Shown here in pieces: positions 1-5,738 of a stretch of 5,774 bases of DNA. The notes beneath the pieces are model-generated. The model made no database searches, was not told the DNA's origin, and was given only the letters and a program-made list of their open reading frames with translations. A program made the translations under genes and the position numbers. The DNA is from an uncultured Paracoccaceae bacterium (GTDB lineage: Bacteria > Pseudomonadota > Alphaproteobacteria > Rhodobacterales > Rhodobacteraceae): positions 1-5,774 of the forward strand of contig CAKZNY010000350.1 in assembly GCA_937132145.1 (NCBI GenBank). Direction: 5' to 3'. Position 1 is the stretch's first letter. Each line of letters starts with the position of its first letter.

Positions 1-1258
1 CGGGCAGGCGCTGGACGGCCACGTCATGCACGATTTGATCGTAACCGCGTTGCAGAAACGTCGAATATATCGCGACAAACGGCTTCATACCTGCCGCCGC
101 CAGCCCTGCGGCGAAGGTCACGCCGTGTTGCTCGGCAATGCCAACGTCGAAACAGCGCGAGGGGAAGCGCTCGGCGAACAAATCCAGTCCGGTTCCGTCC
201 GGCATCGCGGCGGTAATGGCGACGATTTTGGTGTCAGCCTCGGCTTGTTTGATCAGGCTTTGTGCAAAAACCTTGGTGTAGCTCGGGGCGTTGGAAACAG
301 ATTTCTTCTGTTTGCCCGTAATCACATCGAACTGCCCACGCGCATGACCGCGATCGGCGCTGTGTTCGGCGTGGTGATAGCCCTTGCCCTTTTTGGTGAT
401 CACATGGATCAGGGTTGGTCCGGAAGCCCGTTCTTTGACTGTGCGAAGGACAGACAAAAGTTGCTCCATATTGTGGCCGTCAATGGGACCGACATAGGAA
501 AAGCCCAGCTCTCCGAATATCGTGCCGCCGACGGCCATGGATTTCACCATTTCCTTGGCACGGCGCGCGCCTTCTTGTAGCGGTGGAGGCAGCAGCGAGA
601 TCGCGCCTTTGGCGGCGGCCTTCAGTTCTTGAAAACCATCTTCAGCATAAAGGCGCGACAGGTACGTCGAAAGCGCACCAACCGGCGGTGCAATGGACAT
701 GTCGTTATCGTTCAGGATTACAATCAGGCGTTTGCCAAGGTGTCCCGCGTTGTTCAGCGCCTCGAACGCCATACCGCCAGACATCGCTCCGTCGCCGATA
801 ATCGCAATCGCATCGCCCAACCCGTGTTCCGGCGCACCGCCCAGATCGCGGGCAACAGCAAAGCCCAGCGCGGTGGAGATAGATGTAGAGCTGTGCCCTG
901 CCCCGAACGGATCGTATTCGCTTTCAGAACGCTTGGTGAAGCCGGACAGCCCGCCGCCTTTGCGCAAAGTCCGCATCCGGTCACGACGCCCCGTCAGAAT
1001 TTTGTGGGGGTAGGTTTGGTGGCTAACATCCCAGATCAGGCGATCCTTGGGTGCATCGAACACGGCATGCAGGGCCACCGTCAGTTCGACCACGCCGAGA
1101 CCCGCCCCCAAATGCCCGCCCGTTTCCGAGACAATCGAGATGGTTTCCGCCCGCACTTCATCCGCCAGCTTCCGCAGTTCGAAATCCGTTAAGATTTTCA
1201 TATCGGCAGGCGTTTTCACGCGGTCAAGGATGGGTGTGTCTGGGCGCTCGGTCGTCAC
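1..1258 (-). CDS. dxs: 1-deoxy-D-xylulose-5-phosphate synthase (DXS), 3' end cut by the window edge
   Basis: DXS is a cytosolic, thiamine-diphosphate-dependent enzyme that condenses pyruvate with glyceraldehyde 3-phosphate to DXP, the first step of the MEP isoprenoid pathway and also a precursor route to thiamine and pyridoxal. The first 419 codons are present out of about 640 usual for the family; the rest of the pyrimidine-binding domain and the C-terminal transketolase domain lie outside. Visible motifs are GGHL near residue 47 (His49), SHQTYPHK near 79, [11 protein letters not shown] near 119, the ThDP/Mg motif from GDGA at 155 to NDND at 183, GPIDGHN near 257, and AEQH at 375 carrying the catalytic glutamate. 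The frame is intact to the edge, ending in a typical HDVAVQRLP. The GTG start is chosen because AGGGG lies 10 nt upstream and the resulting N-terminus is the usual alphaproteobacterial one. It is the last gene seen in the operon. Compared with E. coli, Ser replaces Gly before His80 and Gly follows AEQH; this is probably lineage variation. Confidence 0.97.
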   Translation of the reverse strand, partial: MTTERPDTPILDRVKTPADMKILTDFELRKLADEVRAETISIVSETGGHLGAGLGVVELTVALHAVFDAPKDRLIWDVSHQTYPHKILTGRRDRMRTLRKGGGLSGFTKRSESEYDPFGAGHSSTSISTALGFAVARDLGGAPEHGLGDAIAIIGDGAMSGGMAFEALNNAGHLGKRLIVILNDNDMSIAPPVGALSTYLSRLYAEDGFQELKAAAKGAISLLPPPLQEGARRAKEMVKSMAVGGTIFGELGFSYVGPIDGHNMEQLLSVLRTVKERASGPTLIHVITKKGKGYHHAEHSADRGHARGQFDVITGKQKKSVSNAPSYTKVFAQSLIKQAEADTKIVAITAAMPDGTGLDLFAERFPSRCFDVGIAEQHGVTFAAGLAAAGMKPFVAIYSTFLQRGYDQIVHDVAVQRLP

Positions 1259-1268
1259 GGTTTTGATT

Positions 1269-1273
1269 CCCCT
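1269..1273 (-). promoter_or_regulatory. Shine-Dalgarno of dxs overlapping the ispA stop codon
   Basis: On the minus strand AGGGG lies 10 nt before the dxs GTG. It shares two bases with the ispA TAG stop (1274-1272), so ribosomes terminating on ispA sit on the dxs initiation site. This decides the GTG start of dxs over the downstream ATG at codon 20 and suggests translational coupling, which is inferred. Confidence 0.7.
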
Positions 1274-2147
1274 AAGTTGCGCGCGTTATGGTATATCGTG
1301 CGGCCTGACGCAAGTTTTCTGCACCATCCCCGTAGGGGGCCAGTGCAGAGCAGGCCTCGTCTACCAGATCACGGGCGCGGTTTTTGGCGCCGCTCAGCCC
1401 CAGAAGGGACACGAATGTGGCTTTTCCGGCCTCGGCGTCCTTGCGCAGGCGTTTTCCGGCGGCTTTGGCGTCGCCCTCGATATCCAGTATGTCATCCTGA
1501 ATTTGGAACGCCAAACCCAAGGCTTCGGCATAGGCGCGCAACGGTGCCGTATCAACTCCGGCCAGAACAGCCCCCGCCTCGGCAGACCAACGGATCAACG
1601 CGCCGGTTTTCAACGCTTGCAGTGCGGTGATTTCCGTCAAAGTCAACGGAACATCCGCCGTTTCGGCCGCGATATCCATCGCCTGCCCGCCAACCATCCC
1701 CAATGCGCCAGAGGCGGTGGCCAAAGATGAAACCAACCGCACAACCGCCGAGGCGGGAGCCGAGGCCTCCGTCAGGTATTGAAAAGCCTGCGTTTGTAGT
1801 GCGTCGCCAACCAGCACGGCGGTCGCCTCGTCCCATTTTATATGCACCGTGGGTGATCCACGGCGCAGATCGTCGTCGTCCATGCAGGGCAAATCATCAT
1901 GAACCAGCGAATAGGCGTGCAGGCATTCAATCGCTGCCGCTATCGGGTCCGCGACCTCGGCTGAAATTCCGTGTAGCGCCGCACTTTCCATCACCAGAAA
2001 CGCCCGCAGGCGTTTGCCGCCGTTTAGAACGGTATAGCGCATGGCTTTGGCTATAGTATTGTCAGGGGGCGGCAGGGTTGAATCGAGAAAACTTTCGACC
2101 CGCGTTGCGGCATCTTGCAGGGCAGATGTGAATTCGGCGTTTGACAT
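1272..2147 (-). CDS. ispA: Polyprenyl synthetase, farnesyl diphosphate synthase type (IspA)
   Basis: A 291-residue trans-prenyltransferase that condenses isopentenyl diphosphate with allylic diphosphates, most likely giving farnesyl diphosphate for quinone side chains, undecaprenyl phosphate, carotenoids or hopanoids. Visible motifs are GGKRLR (43-48, IPP binding), the first aspartate-rich motif DDLPCMD (84-90, with the two-residue insertion typical of bacterial FPP synthases) followed by DDDLRRG, KTG (180-182), and the second aspartate-rich motif DDILD (218-222). Tyr79, five residues before the first motif, fits a short (C15) product, but chain length, including C20, cannot be settled by reading. 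In the usual GKxxGKD loop the middle Gly is Arg235 (GKRLRKD). The start is MSNAEF: its ATG overlaps the xseB stop in TGATG. A longer in-frame reading runs back through xseB and encodes no family sequence. Translation is probably coupled to xseB, since the local Shine-Dalgarno is weak. Confidence 0.95.
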   Translation of the reverse strand: MSNAEFTSALQDAATRVESFLDSTLPPPDNTIAKAMRYTVLNGGKRLRAFLVMESAALHGISAEVADPIAAAIECLHAYSLVHDDLPCMDDDDLRRGSPTVHIKWDEATAVLVGDALQTQAFQYLTEASAPASAVVRLVSSLATASGALGMVGGQAMDIAAETADVPLTLTEITALQALKTGALIRWSAEAGAVLAGVDTAPLRAYAEALGLAFQIQDDILDIEGDAKAAGKRLRKDAEAGKATFVSLLGLSGAKNRARDLVDEACSALAPYGDGAENLRQAARYTITRAT

Positions 2148-2389
2148 CAGGAAGCCCCGACGGGTTCCGTTCCGGTGGCATTGCCGTTTCCATCGGTGGT
2201 GATCTTGGCGACTTTTTCTTCGGCCGATTTCAATTTCGCCTCGCAATGCGCCTTTAATTCCGCGCCGCGTTCATAGAGGGCGATGGACTGCTCTAATGGA
2301 ACCGAGCCGCTTTCCAACTGCCCGACCACTTTTTCCAGTGTTTCCATAGCCTCTTCGAAGCTCATATCGCTTACAGGTTTATCGCTCAT
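2147..2389 (-). CDS. xseB: Exodeoxyribonuclease VII small subunit
   Basis: An 80-residue small subunit of exonuclease VII, which with several copies around one XseA degrades single-stranded DNA from both ends in repair. XseA is not in this window. The family core is clear: MSFEEAMETLEKVV near residues 9-22, then QLESGSVPLEQSIALYERG, then a helical stretch rich in Lys and Glu (about 45-63) that binds the large subunit. The last 15 or so residues are a low-complexity Gly/Asn/Thr tail. Length is normal. The ATG overlaps the stop of the upstream deacetylase gene in ATGA, and GGAG (2398-2401) lies 8 nt before it. The xseB-ispA-dxs order is also found in E. coli and many other proteobacteria, which supports all three assignments. 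Confidence 0.95.
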   Translation of the reverse strand: MSDKPVSDMSFEEAMETLEKVVGQLESGSVPLEQSIALYERGAELKAHCEAKLKSAEEKVAKITTDGNGNATGTEPVGAS

Positions 2390-3300
2390 TTTCCACGCTC
2401 CATCAGTGCTTTGACATGGGCGGCGCAGGACGCGGCCAGTCCATCCAGATCATATCCCCCTTCGAGGGTGGATACCACCCTGCCGTCACAGTGTTTATCC
2501 GCCAAGTCGCATAATTGATGTGTCGCCCATGCGAAATCCTCCTCGACCCAGTTCAAATTGGCGAGCGGATCGTTTTTATGGGCATCAAAACCCGCAGAAA
2601 TCAGAATCAGTTCTGGTGCAAAAGCGTCGATCGCTGGCAGAACCTGCCCCTGCATCACCTCCCGAAACGCGGCTCCGTCTGTTTCGGGGTCCAGCGGGCA
2701 ATTCAGAACATTCCCGTGTGCGCCCGTCTCACTGGCTGCGCCGGAACCGGGGTATAACGGCATTTGGTGGGTTGAGGCGAACAGTATCCGCGCATCGTCC
2801 CACACCAGATTTTGCGTTCCATTGCCGTGATGCACATCAAAATCCATGATTGCCACGCGCGTAAGACCGTGTGCCGCAAGCGCATGTTTGGCGGCAATTG
2901 TTACATTCCCGAACAGGCAAAACCCCATCGGCGTTTCGCGTTCGGCGTGATGCCCAGGCGGGCGAATGGCGCAAAAGGCGTTTGCAACCTTACCGCCCAG
3001 CACCATATCCACAGCTTTAACCACGGCCCCGACCCCGCGATAGGCCGCCGTAAGCGAGCCGCTCGACATATGCGTATCCGCGTCCAGCGCGCCAATTCCG
3101 GCAGACGTAATCCGGTCAATATGCGCCTGTGGGTGGGCGCGCAGAATATGTATGTCCTCGCCCATCGGGGCGTTGATCCGCAGCAGATCGAAATCCGCCA
3201 GTGCAACCGCAATCGCCTCTAGCCGAGCCACACGCTCGGGGTGGCCCTCTGGCGTTATATGGTCATGGCAGTCGGGGTGGGTGATAAGGGCTGTTGTCAT
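2386..3300 (-). CDS. Histone deacetylase family zinc hydrolase (AcuC/acetylpolyamine amidohydrolase-like)
   Basis: A 304-residue single-domain protein of the arginase/deacetylase fold. It is expected to remove acetyl or other acyl groups from lysine side chains, polyamines or small amides; the substrate cannot be read from sequence. All catalytic elements are present: RPPGHHAE (113-120, the paired histidines H117/H118), GFCLFGNV (126-133, lining the active site), [10 protein letters not shown] (153-162, zinc ligands D155 and H157), SAGFDAH (235-241, zinc ligand D239) and LEGGYD with the transition-state tyrosine Y283. There is no signal peptide or membrane segment, so it is cytosolic. The start is MTTALITHP, the usual family N-terminus; a longer reading adds 48 residues antisense to mutM and was rejected. 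No good Shine-Dalgarno precedes the ATG. It is the first gene of the operon with xseB, ispA and dxs, ending in a 4-nt overlap with xseB. Related genes occupy this place in other alphaproteobacteria (from memory). Its link to isoprenoid synthesis is unknown. Confidence 0.93.
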   Translation of the reverse strand: MTTALITHPDCHDHITPEGHPERVARLEAIAVALADFDLLRINAPMGEDIHILRAHPQAHIDRITSAGIGALDADTHMSSGSLTAAYRGVGAVVKAVDMVLGGKVANAFCAIRPPGHHAERETPMGFCLFGNVTIAAKHALAAHGLTRVAIMDFDVHHGNGTQNLVWDDARILFASTHQMPLYPGSGAASETGAHGNVLNCPLDPETDGAAFREVMQGQVLPAIDAFAPELILISAGFDAHKNDPLANLNWVEEDFAWATHQLCDLADKHCDGRVVSTLEGGYDLDGLAASCAAHVKALMERGK

Positions 3301-3307
3301 AGCCCGA

Positions 3308-3336
3308 AGCTTAGGCAAGACTGTCCGCAGCGGCAA
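3308..3336 (-). promoter_or_regulatory. Candidate promoter of the deacetylase-xseB-ispA-dxs operon
   Basis: On the minus strand TTGCCG (3331-3336) and TAAGCT (3308-3313) are separated by 17 nt. The -10 keeps only the three most conserved positions (T, A and final T), so it is weak. It lies in the 61-bp divergent gap with mutM. Transcription would start about 7 nt downstream, essentially at the ATG (3300), which agrees with the missing Shine-Dalgarno and would make the mRNA leaderless or nearly so. Confidence 0.35.
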
Positions 3337-3361
3337 GGCCGTGTTGATTGCAGGAACAGAT

Positions 3362-4192
3362 ATGCCCGAACTCCCCGAAGTTGAAACCGTCCGCAAAGGG
3401 CTGGAGCCCGTGATGACAGGCCAGCGGATCGCCCATGCCGGCATTCACCGCGAGGGGTTGCGTTGGCCGTTTCCCGACCGCATGGCCGCGCGGCTGGAAG
3501 GTCAGCGGGTGGAACGCTTGCGCCGTCGGGCCAAGTATATTCTGGTCGATCTGGACGGGGGCGAAAGCCTGATTATCCATCTGGGTATGTCTGGTCGAAT
3601 GCTGATCTCGGACGGGGATGCGTTGATCAAGCACGACCATGTTGTGCTGGACATGGAGAACGGCAAACGGATCACCTTCAATGACCCGCGCCGTTTTGGT
3701 ATGATGGATTTATGTGCGACCGATAAGCTGGACGAACACCGCCTGTTCAAAGACATGGGACCGGAGCCGTTGGGTAACGCGTTTGATGCCAAATACCTGA
3801 GCGCGCGTCTGTCGGGTCGCAAGTTGCCGATCAAATCGGCGCTTCTGGATCAGAAGATCGTCGTTGGTCTTGGCAATATATATGTATGCGAGGCGCTGTG
3901 GCGTGCGGGCATCGCTCCGACACAAAAAGCGGGGGATATAAAGCCCAAAAAGATGTCCCTTCTGGTCCCGACGATTCGCGATGTTTTGCGCGAGGCCATC
4001 GACGCCGGCGGCTCTAGCCTGAAAGATTATCGTCAGGCGGATGGCGAGCTGGGCTATTTCCAGCATAGTTTTGCCGTCTATGGTCGCGAAGGACAGCCTT
4101 GTAAAACAGAGGGTTGCGACCAGAATATTGCCCGAATCGTGCAATCCGGCCGCTCCACCTTCTATTGCCCCAAGTGCCAAAAGCAGGCTTGA
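3362..4192 (+). CDS. mutM: Formamidopyrimidine-DNA glycosylase / AP lyase (MutM, Fpg)
   Basis: A 276-residue bifunctional base-excision repair enzyme that removes 8-oxoguanine and formamidopyrimidines and cuts the abasic strand. The N-terminus MPELPEVE gives the catalytic Pro2 and Glu3, which fixes the start at 3362; the frame is open upstream but a longer protein would bury the catalytic proline. Other features are Lys58 in RRAKYIL, HLGMSGR (73-79), NDPRRFG (107-113), the helix-two-turn-helix residue Asn172 in [12 protein letters not shown], and a C-terminal zinc finger with Cys247, Cys252, Cys269 and Cys272, with Arg264 in [10 protein letters not shown] inserting into DNA. The first Cys pair is spaced C-X4-C rather than the C-X2-C of E. 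coli, a form I recall from other alphaproteobacteria. AGGAA (3352-3356) lies 5 nt before the ATG. It leads the plus-strand cluster toward dnaA and is divergent from the deacetylase operon. Confidence 0.97.
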   Translation: MPELPEVETVRKGLEPVMTGQRIAHAGIHREGLRWPFPDRMAARLEGQRVERLRRRAKYILVDLDGGESLIIHLGMSGRMLISDGDALIKHDHVVLDMENGKRITFNDPRRFGMMDLCATDKLDEHRLFKDMGPEPLGNAFDAKYLSARLSGRKLPIKSALLDQKIVVGLGNIYVCEALWRAGIAPTQKAGDIKPKKMSLLVPTIRDVLREAIDAGGSSLKDYRQADGELGYFQHSFAVYGREGQPCKTEGCDQNIARIVQSGRSTFYCPKCQKQA

Positions 4193-4216
4193 TCCCCCTG
4201 TCGGCCATGTTACACA
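4189..4216 (+). promoter_or_regulatory. Weak candidate promoter for the enoyl-CoA hydratase gene
   Basis: TTGATC (4189-4194) and TACACA (4211-4216) are 16 nt apart in the 61-bp gap after mutM. Matches are 4/6 and 3/6. No terminator separates the two genes, so read-through from mutM is an equally good explanation. Confidence 0.22.
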
Positions 4217-4253
4217 CAGACCCTTCGGACCACCTGACGCAAGGAGCCGCACA

Positions 4254-5030
4254 ATGGCGTATGAATGCATTCTGACCGAGATCGAGGACCACGTTGGCCT
4301 GATCACCCTCAACCGCCCCAAGGCGCTGAACGCGTTGAACGCACAATTGCTAAGCGAGCTGGCCGATGCCCTTAAAGGTATGCAGGCCGACCACAACGTG
4401 CGCTGCATTATCATCACCGGATGCGAAAAAGCCTTCGCGGCGGGGGCTGACATTAAGGAAATGGCCAGCAAGTCCTTCGTGGATGTCTTCACCGAAGACC
4501 TGTTCGGCCCCGAAGTCGAAACCATTCTAAGTATACGCAAACCCATCATAGCCGCGGTTTCCGGCTATGCGCTGGGCGGCGGATGCGAGCTGGCGATGAT
4601 GTGCGACTTTATCATCTGCTCCGACACGGCGAAATTTGGCCAACCCGAAATCAACCTCGGAGTGGTCGCGGGAATCGGTGGCACACAACGCCTGACCCGT
4701 TTCGTGGGCAAGTCCAAATCCATGGAAATGCACCTGACAGGCCGCATGATGGACGCCGCCGAAGCCGAGCGTTCTGGTCTGGTCAGCCGCGTTGTTCCAG
4801 CCAAAGACTTGTTGGCAGACGTCAAGGCCACAGCCGCCAAAATCGCTGAAAAATCCATGATTACAACGATGGTGGTCAAGGAAGCGGTGAACCGCGCCTA
4901 TGAGACCACATTGCGCGAAGGCCTGCTTTTCGAGCGCCGTGCTTTCAGCGCTTTGTTTGCAACCGACGACCAAACCGAGGGCATGAACGCCTTTATGGAA
5001 AAGCGTGAACCGCAGTTCCGCGATAAATAA
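4254..5030 (+). CDS. Enoyl-CoA hydratase (crotonase family)
   Basis: A 258-residue cytosolic crotonase-fold enzyme, expected to add water across trans-2-enoyl-CoA in fatty-acid beta-oxidation or short-chain acyl-CoA metabolism. The N-terminus has [14 protein letters not shown] (17-30). The oxyanion-hole segments are [10 protein letters not shown] (61-70) and [10 protein letters not shown] (106-115). Both catalytic glutamates of classic hydratases are present: Glu112 in GGGCELA and Glu132 in GQPEINLG, so hydratase is preferred over isomerase or hydrolase members. IGGTQRLTR (141-149) and [20 protein letters not shown] (161-180) complete the family pattern. Length is normal. The ATG is preceded by AAGGAG (4241-4246) at 7 nt spacing. 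A longer upstream in-frame reading overlaps mutM and was rejected. A crotonase gene between mutM and rpsT is a conserved alphaproteobacterial arrangement. The exact chain-length preference (FadB-like, crotonase-like or PaaF-like) cannot be told. Confidence 0.95.
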   Translation: MAYECILTEIEDHVGLITLNRPKALNALNAQLLSELADALKGMQADHNVRCIIITGCEKAFAAGADIKEMASKSFVDVFTEDLFGPEVETILSIRKPIIAAVSGYALGGGCELAMMCDFIICSDTAKFGQPEINLGVVAGIGGTQRLTRFVGKSKSMEMHLTGRMMDAAEAERSGLVSRVVPAKDLLADVKATAAKIAEKSMITTMVVKEAVNRAYETTLREGLLFERRAFSALFATDDQTEGMNAFMEKREPQFRDK

Positions 5031-5042
5031 CCCGCAGGGGCG

Positions 5043-5071
5043 TTGACTCGCGGCTAATGCGGCGGTAGATG
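5043..5071 (+). promoter_or_regulatory. rpsT promoter with a GANTC site overlapping the -35
   Basis: TTGACT (5043-5048, 5/6 to consensus) and TAGATG (5066-5071, which begins like TATAAT but matches only 3/6) are 17 nt apart. This places a start near 5078 and a leader of about 37 nt before rpsT. GACTC (5045-5049), a CcrM-type methylation site, overlaps the -35, and a second one, GAATC, lies in the leader at 5087-5091. The leader also holds a small inverted repeat, TTCGA (5084-5088) and TCGAA (5092-5096), with a 3-nt loop. Confidence 0.6.
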
Positions 5072-5114
5072 GACGCTTCATCATTCGAATCTCGAACGAA
5101 CCGGAATTATATAC

Positions 5115-5381
5115 ATGGCAAATTCGCCCCAAGCTAAAAAACGTGCACGCCAGATTGAGCGCCGCACCGCAGTAAACAAATCCCGCCGCACGCGTATCCG
5201 TGGTTTCTTGCGTAAAGTAGAAGAAGCAATCACTGGTGGTGATCAGGCCGTTGCAGCCGAAGCGCTGAAAACAGCACAGCCTGAAATCATGCGTGGCGTG
5301 ACCAAAGGTATCTGGCACAAGAAAACAGCCAGCCGTAAAATGTCGCGTCTGTCTGCACGTGTTAAGGCAATGGCCGCTTAA
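5115..5381 (+). CDS. rpsT: 30S ribosomal protein S20
   Basis: An 88-residue, Lys/Arg-rich primary 16S rRNA-binding protein of the small subunit. The opening [17 protein letters not shown] is the standard S20 N-terminus (MANxxSAKKR in E. coli), followed by [19 protein letters not shown] (20-38), a mid-segment [20 protein letters not shown] (53-72) and the C-terminal [10 protein letters not shown] helix. Length matches the family (86-88). The start follows only a weak GGAA (5103-5106) at 8 nt; weak initiation signals with autogenous control are known for E. coli S20, and the same could hold here. It has its own promoter and an intrinsic terminator, so it looks monocistronic. It stands between the crotonase gene and dnaA, as usual in Rhodobacterales and Rhizobiales. 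Confidence 0.97.
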   Translation: MANSPQAKKRARQIERRTAVNKSRRTRIRGFLRKVEEAITGGDQAVAAEALKTAQPEIMRGVTKGIWHKKTASRKMSRLSARVKAMAA

Positions 5382-5404
5382 GCGACTGACCTTTATGTAA
5401 TTTT

Positions 5405-5431
5405 AAGCGCGTCCCACACGGGGCGCGTTTT
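5405..5431 (+). terminator. Intrinsic terminator after rpsT
   Basis: The arms CGCGTCCC (5408-5415) and GGGGCGCG (5420-5427) form an 8-bp stem with one T-G wobble and an ACAC loop. The stem can be extended by three weaker pairs (AAG with TTT, the last a G-T wobble) and is followed by TTTT (5428-5431). It lies 23 nt after the rpsT stop and should separate rpsT from dnaA transcription. Confidence 0.88.
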
Positions 5432-5453
5432 GCGTTTGAGCACACTTAAAATT

Positions 5454-5462
5454 TTATCTACA
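5454..5462 (+). promoter_or_regulatory. DnaA-box-like site
   Basis: TTATCTACA differs from the DnaA box TTATCCACA at one position, in an AT-rich stretch just after the rpsT terminator. Weaker 7/9 matches to TTWTNCACA or TTATCCACA lie at 5579-5587, 5695-5703 and, on the other strand, 5568-5576. DnaA autoregulation of its own gene is known in several bacteria; here it is inferred. Confidence 0.45.
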
Positions 5463-5471
5463 GTTTTTGCA

Positions 5472-5539
5472 GATTCAGGGCATAACCCTATTGAGCGAAT
5501 CTCTCGACTTCGTTACCTTCACCCTACGCTTTGCGATTC
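5472..5539. promoter_or_regulatory. Cluster of three GANTC (CcrM methylation) sites
   Basis: GATTC at 5472-5476, GAATC at 5497-5501 and GATTC at 5535-5539 fall within 68 bp; a fourth, GAATC at 5662-5666, lies 11 bp before the CtrA-type box. CcrM methylates GANTC in most alphaproteobacteria and its hemimethylated state affects dnaA transcription in Caulobacter. The presence of CcrM in this organism is assumed. Confidence 0.5.
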
Positions 5540-5676
5540 CTACTGCTCGCTGTTTAAGCGTCGTCAATATTGATAAATTCTTGCACGGATAGTGGCTACT
5601 TCCGTAACGGTTTACCTTTGCCTTGTGACGATTAGGGCGGTTGGAAAGACTTTGCGTGATGGAATCTGCTCGGTTC

Positions 5677-5691
5677 TTAACAATAAATTAA
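5677..5691 (+). promoter_or_regulatory. Perfect CtrA-type box TTAA-N7-TTAA
   Basis: TTAA (5677-5680), seven bases, TTAA (5688-5691) match the full CtrA consensus exactly. The first half reads TTAACAAT, one base from the alternative TTAACCAT half-site. It lies 47 bp before the dnaA GTG, where it could overlap the promoter. Because the local DNA is AT-rich, chance occurrence is less unlikely than in the coding DNA. Confidence 0.5.
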
Positions 5692-5723
5692 TTTTTACAG
5701 GTGCGATGCCTTTTCGCGCTCTA

Positions 5724-5730
5724 AAGGAGA
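5724..5730 (+). promoter_or_regulatory. Shine-Dalgarno of dnaA
   Basis: AAGGAGA, with its GGAG core (5726-5729) 9 nt before the GTG at 5739, is the strongest ribosome binding site in the window. It favours this GTG over the in-frame ATG at 5706. Confidence 0.75.
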
Positions 5731-5738
5731 TATTTTCT

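Larger units (their letters stand above)
5432..5738 (+). other. 307-bp AT-rich region upstream of dnaA, probable regulatory DNA
   Basis: No gene was found here. G+C is about 42% by hand count over 5441-5740, well below the coding DNA. The lowest stretch is 5674-5698, with 3 G/C in 25 bases. It contains a near-consensus DnaA box, four GANTC sites, a perfect CtrA-type box, a 10-bp palindrome TCAATATTGA (5564-5573), short inverted repeats AGGG/CCCT (5477-5489) and CCGT/ACGG (5602-5610), and five copies of TTTGC on the plus strand. I could not assign a convincing -35/-10 pair for dnaA. The combination suits a dnaA promoter region; an origin role is possible but unsupported, as only one good DnaA box is present. 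Confidence 0.6.

Noticed and set aside
26..580. 184-codon plus-strand open frame
   Set aside because: It is antisense to dxs, whose translation is continuous with every family motif; the plus-strand product is Arg/Gly/His-rich with no recognisable domain.
995..1025. DXS active-site variants (Ser79 before His80, and Gly379 after AEQH) as a functional anomaly
   Set aside because: The substitutions differ from E. coli, but similar residues appear plausible for alphaproteobacterial DXS and all catalytic residues remain.
1047..1730. 227-codon plus-strand open frame
   Set aside because: It runs antisense across the dxs start and the ispA 3' end and shows no protein-like pattern; a shadow of GC-rich coding DNA.
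3152..3361. Upstream extension of the mutM frame
   Set aside because: Fpg needs a free N-terminal Pro2 after Met removal, so MPELPEVE at 3362 must be the start; the extension is antisense to the deacetylase gene.
3710..4549. 279-codon minus-strand open frame
   Set aside because: It is antisense to the mutM 3' half and the crotonase start, both well supported, and it bridges their intergenic gap without any start signal.
5031..5042. Possible terminator after the enoyl-CoA hydratase gene (CCCGCAGGGG)
   Set aside because: Only a 3-bp stem with no T-tract follows; too weak to call.
4527..5318. 263-codon minus-strand open frame
   Set aside because: It is antisense to the enoyl-CoA hydratase and rpsT and reads through the rpsT promoter; the product has no family features.
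5432..5738. Chromosomal replication origin
   Set aside because: AT-rich DNA and one good DnaA box are not enough without a cluster of strong boxes or GC-skew data, so it is kept as a possibility inside the regulatory region only.
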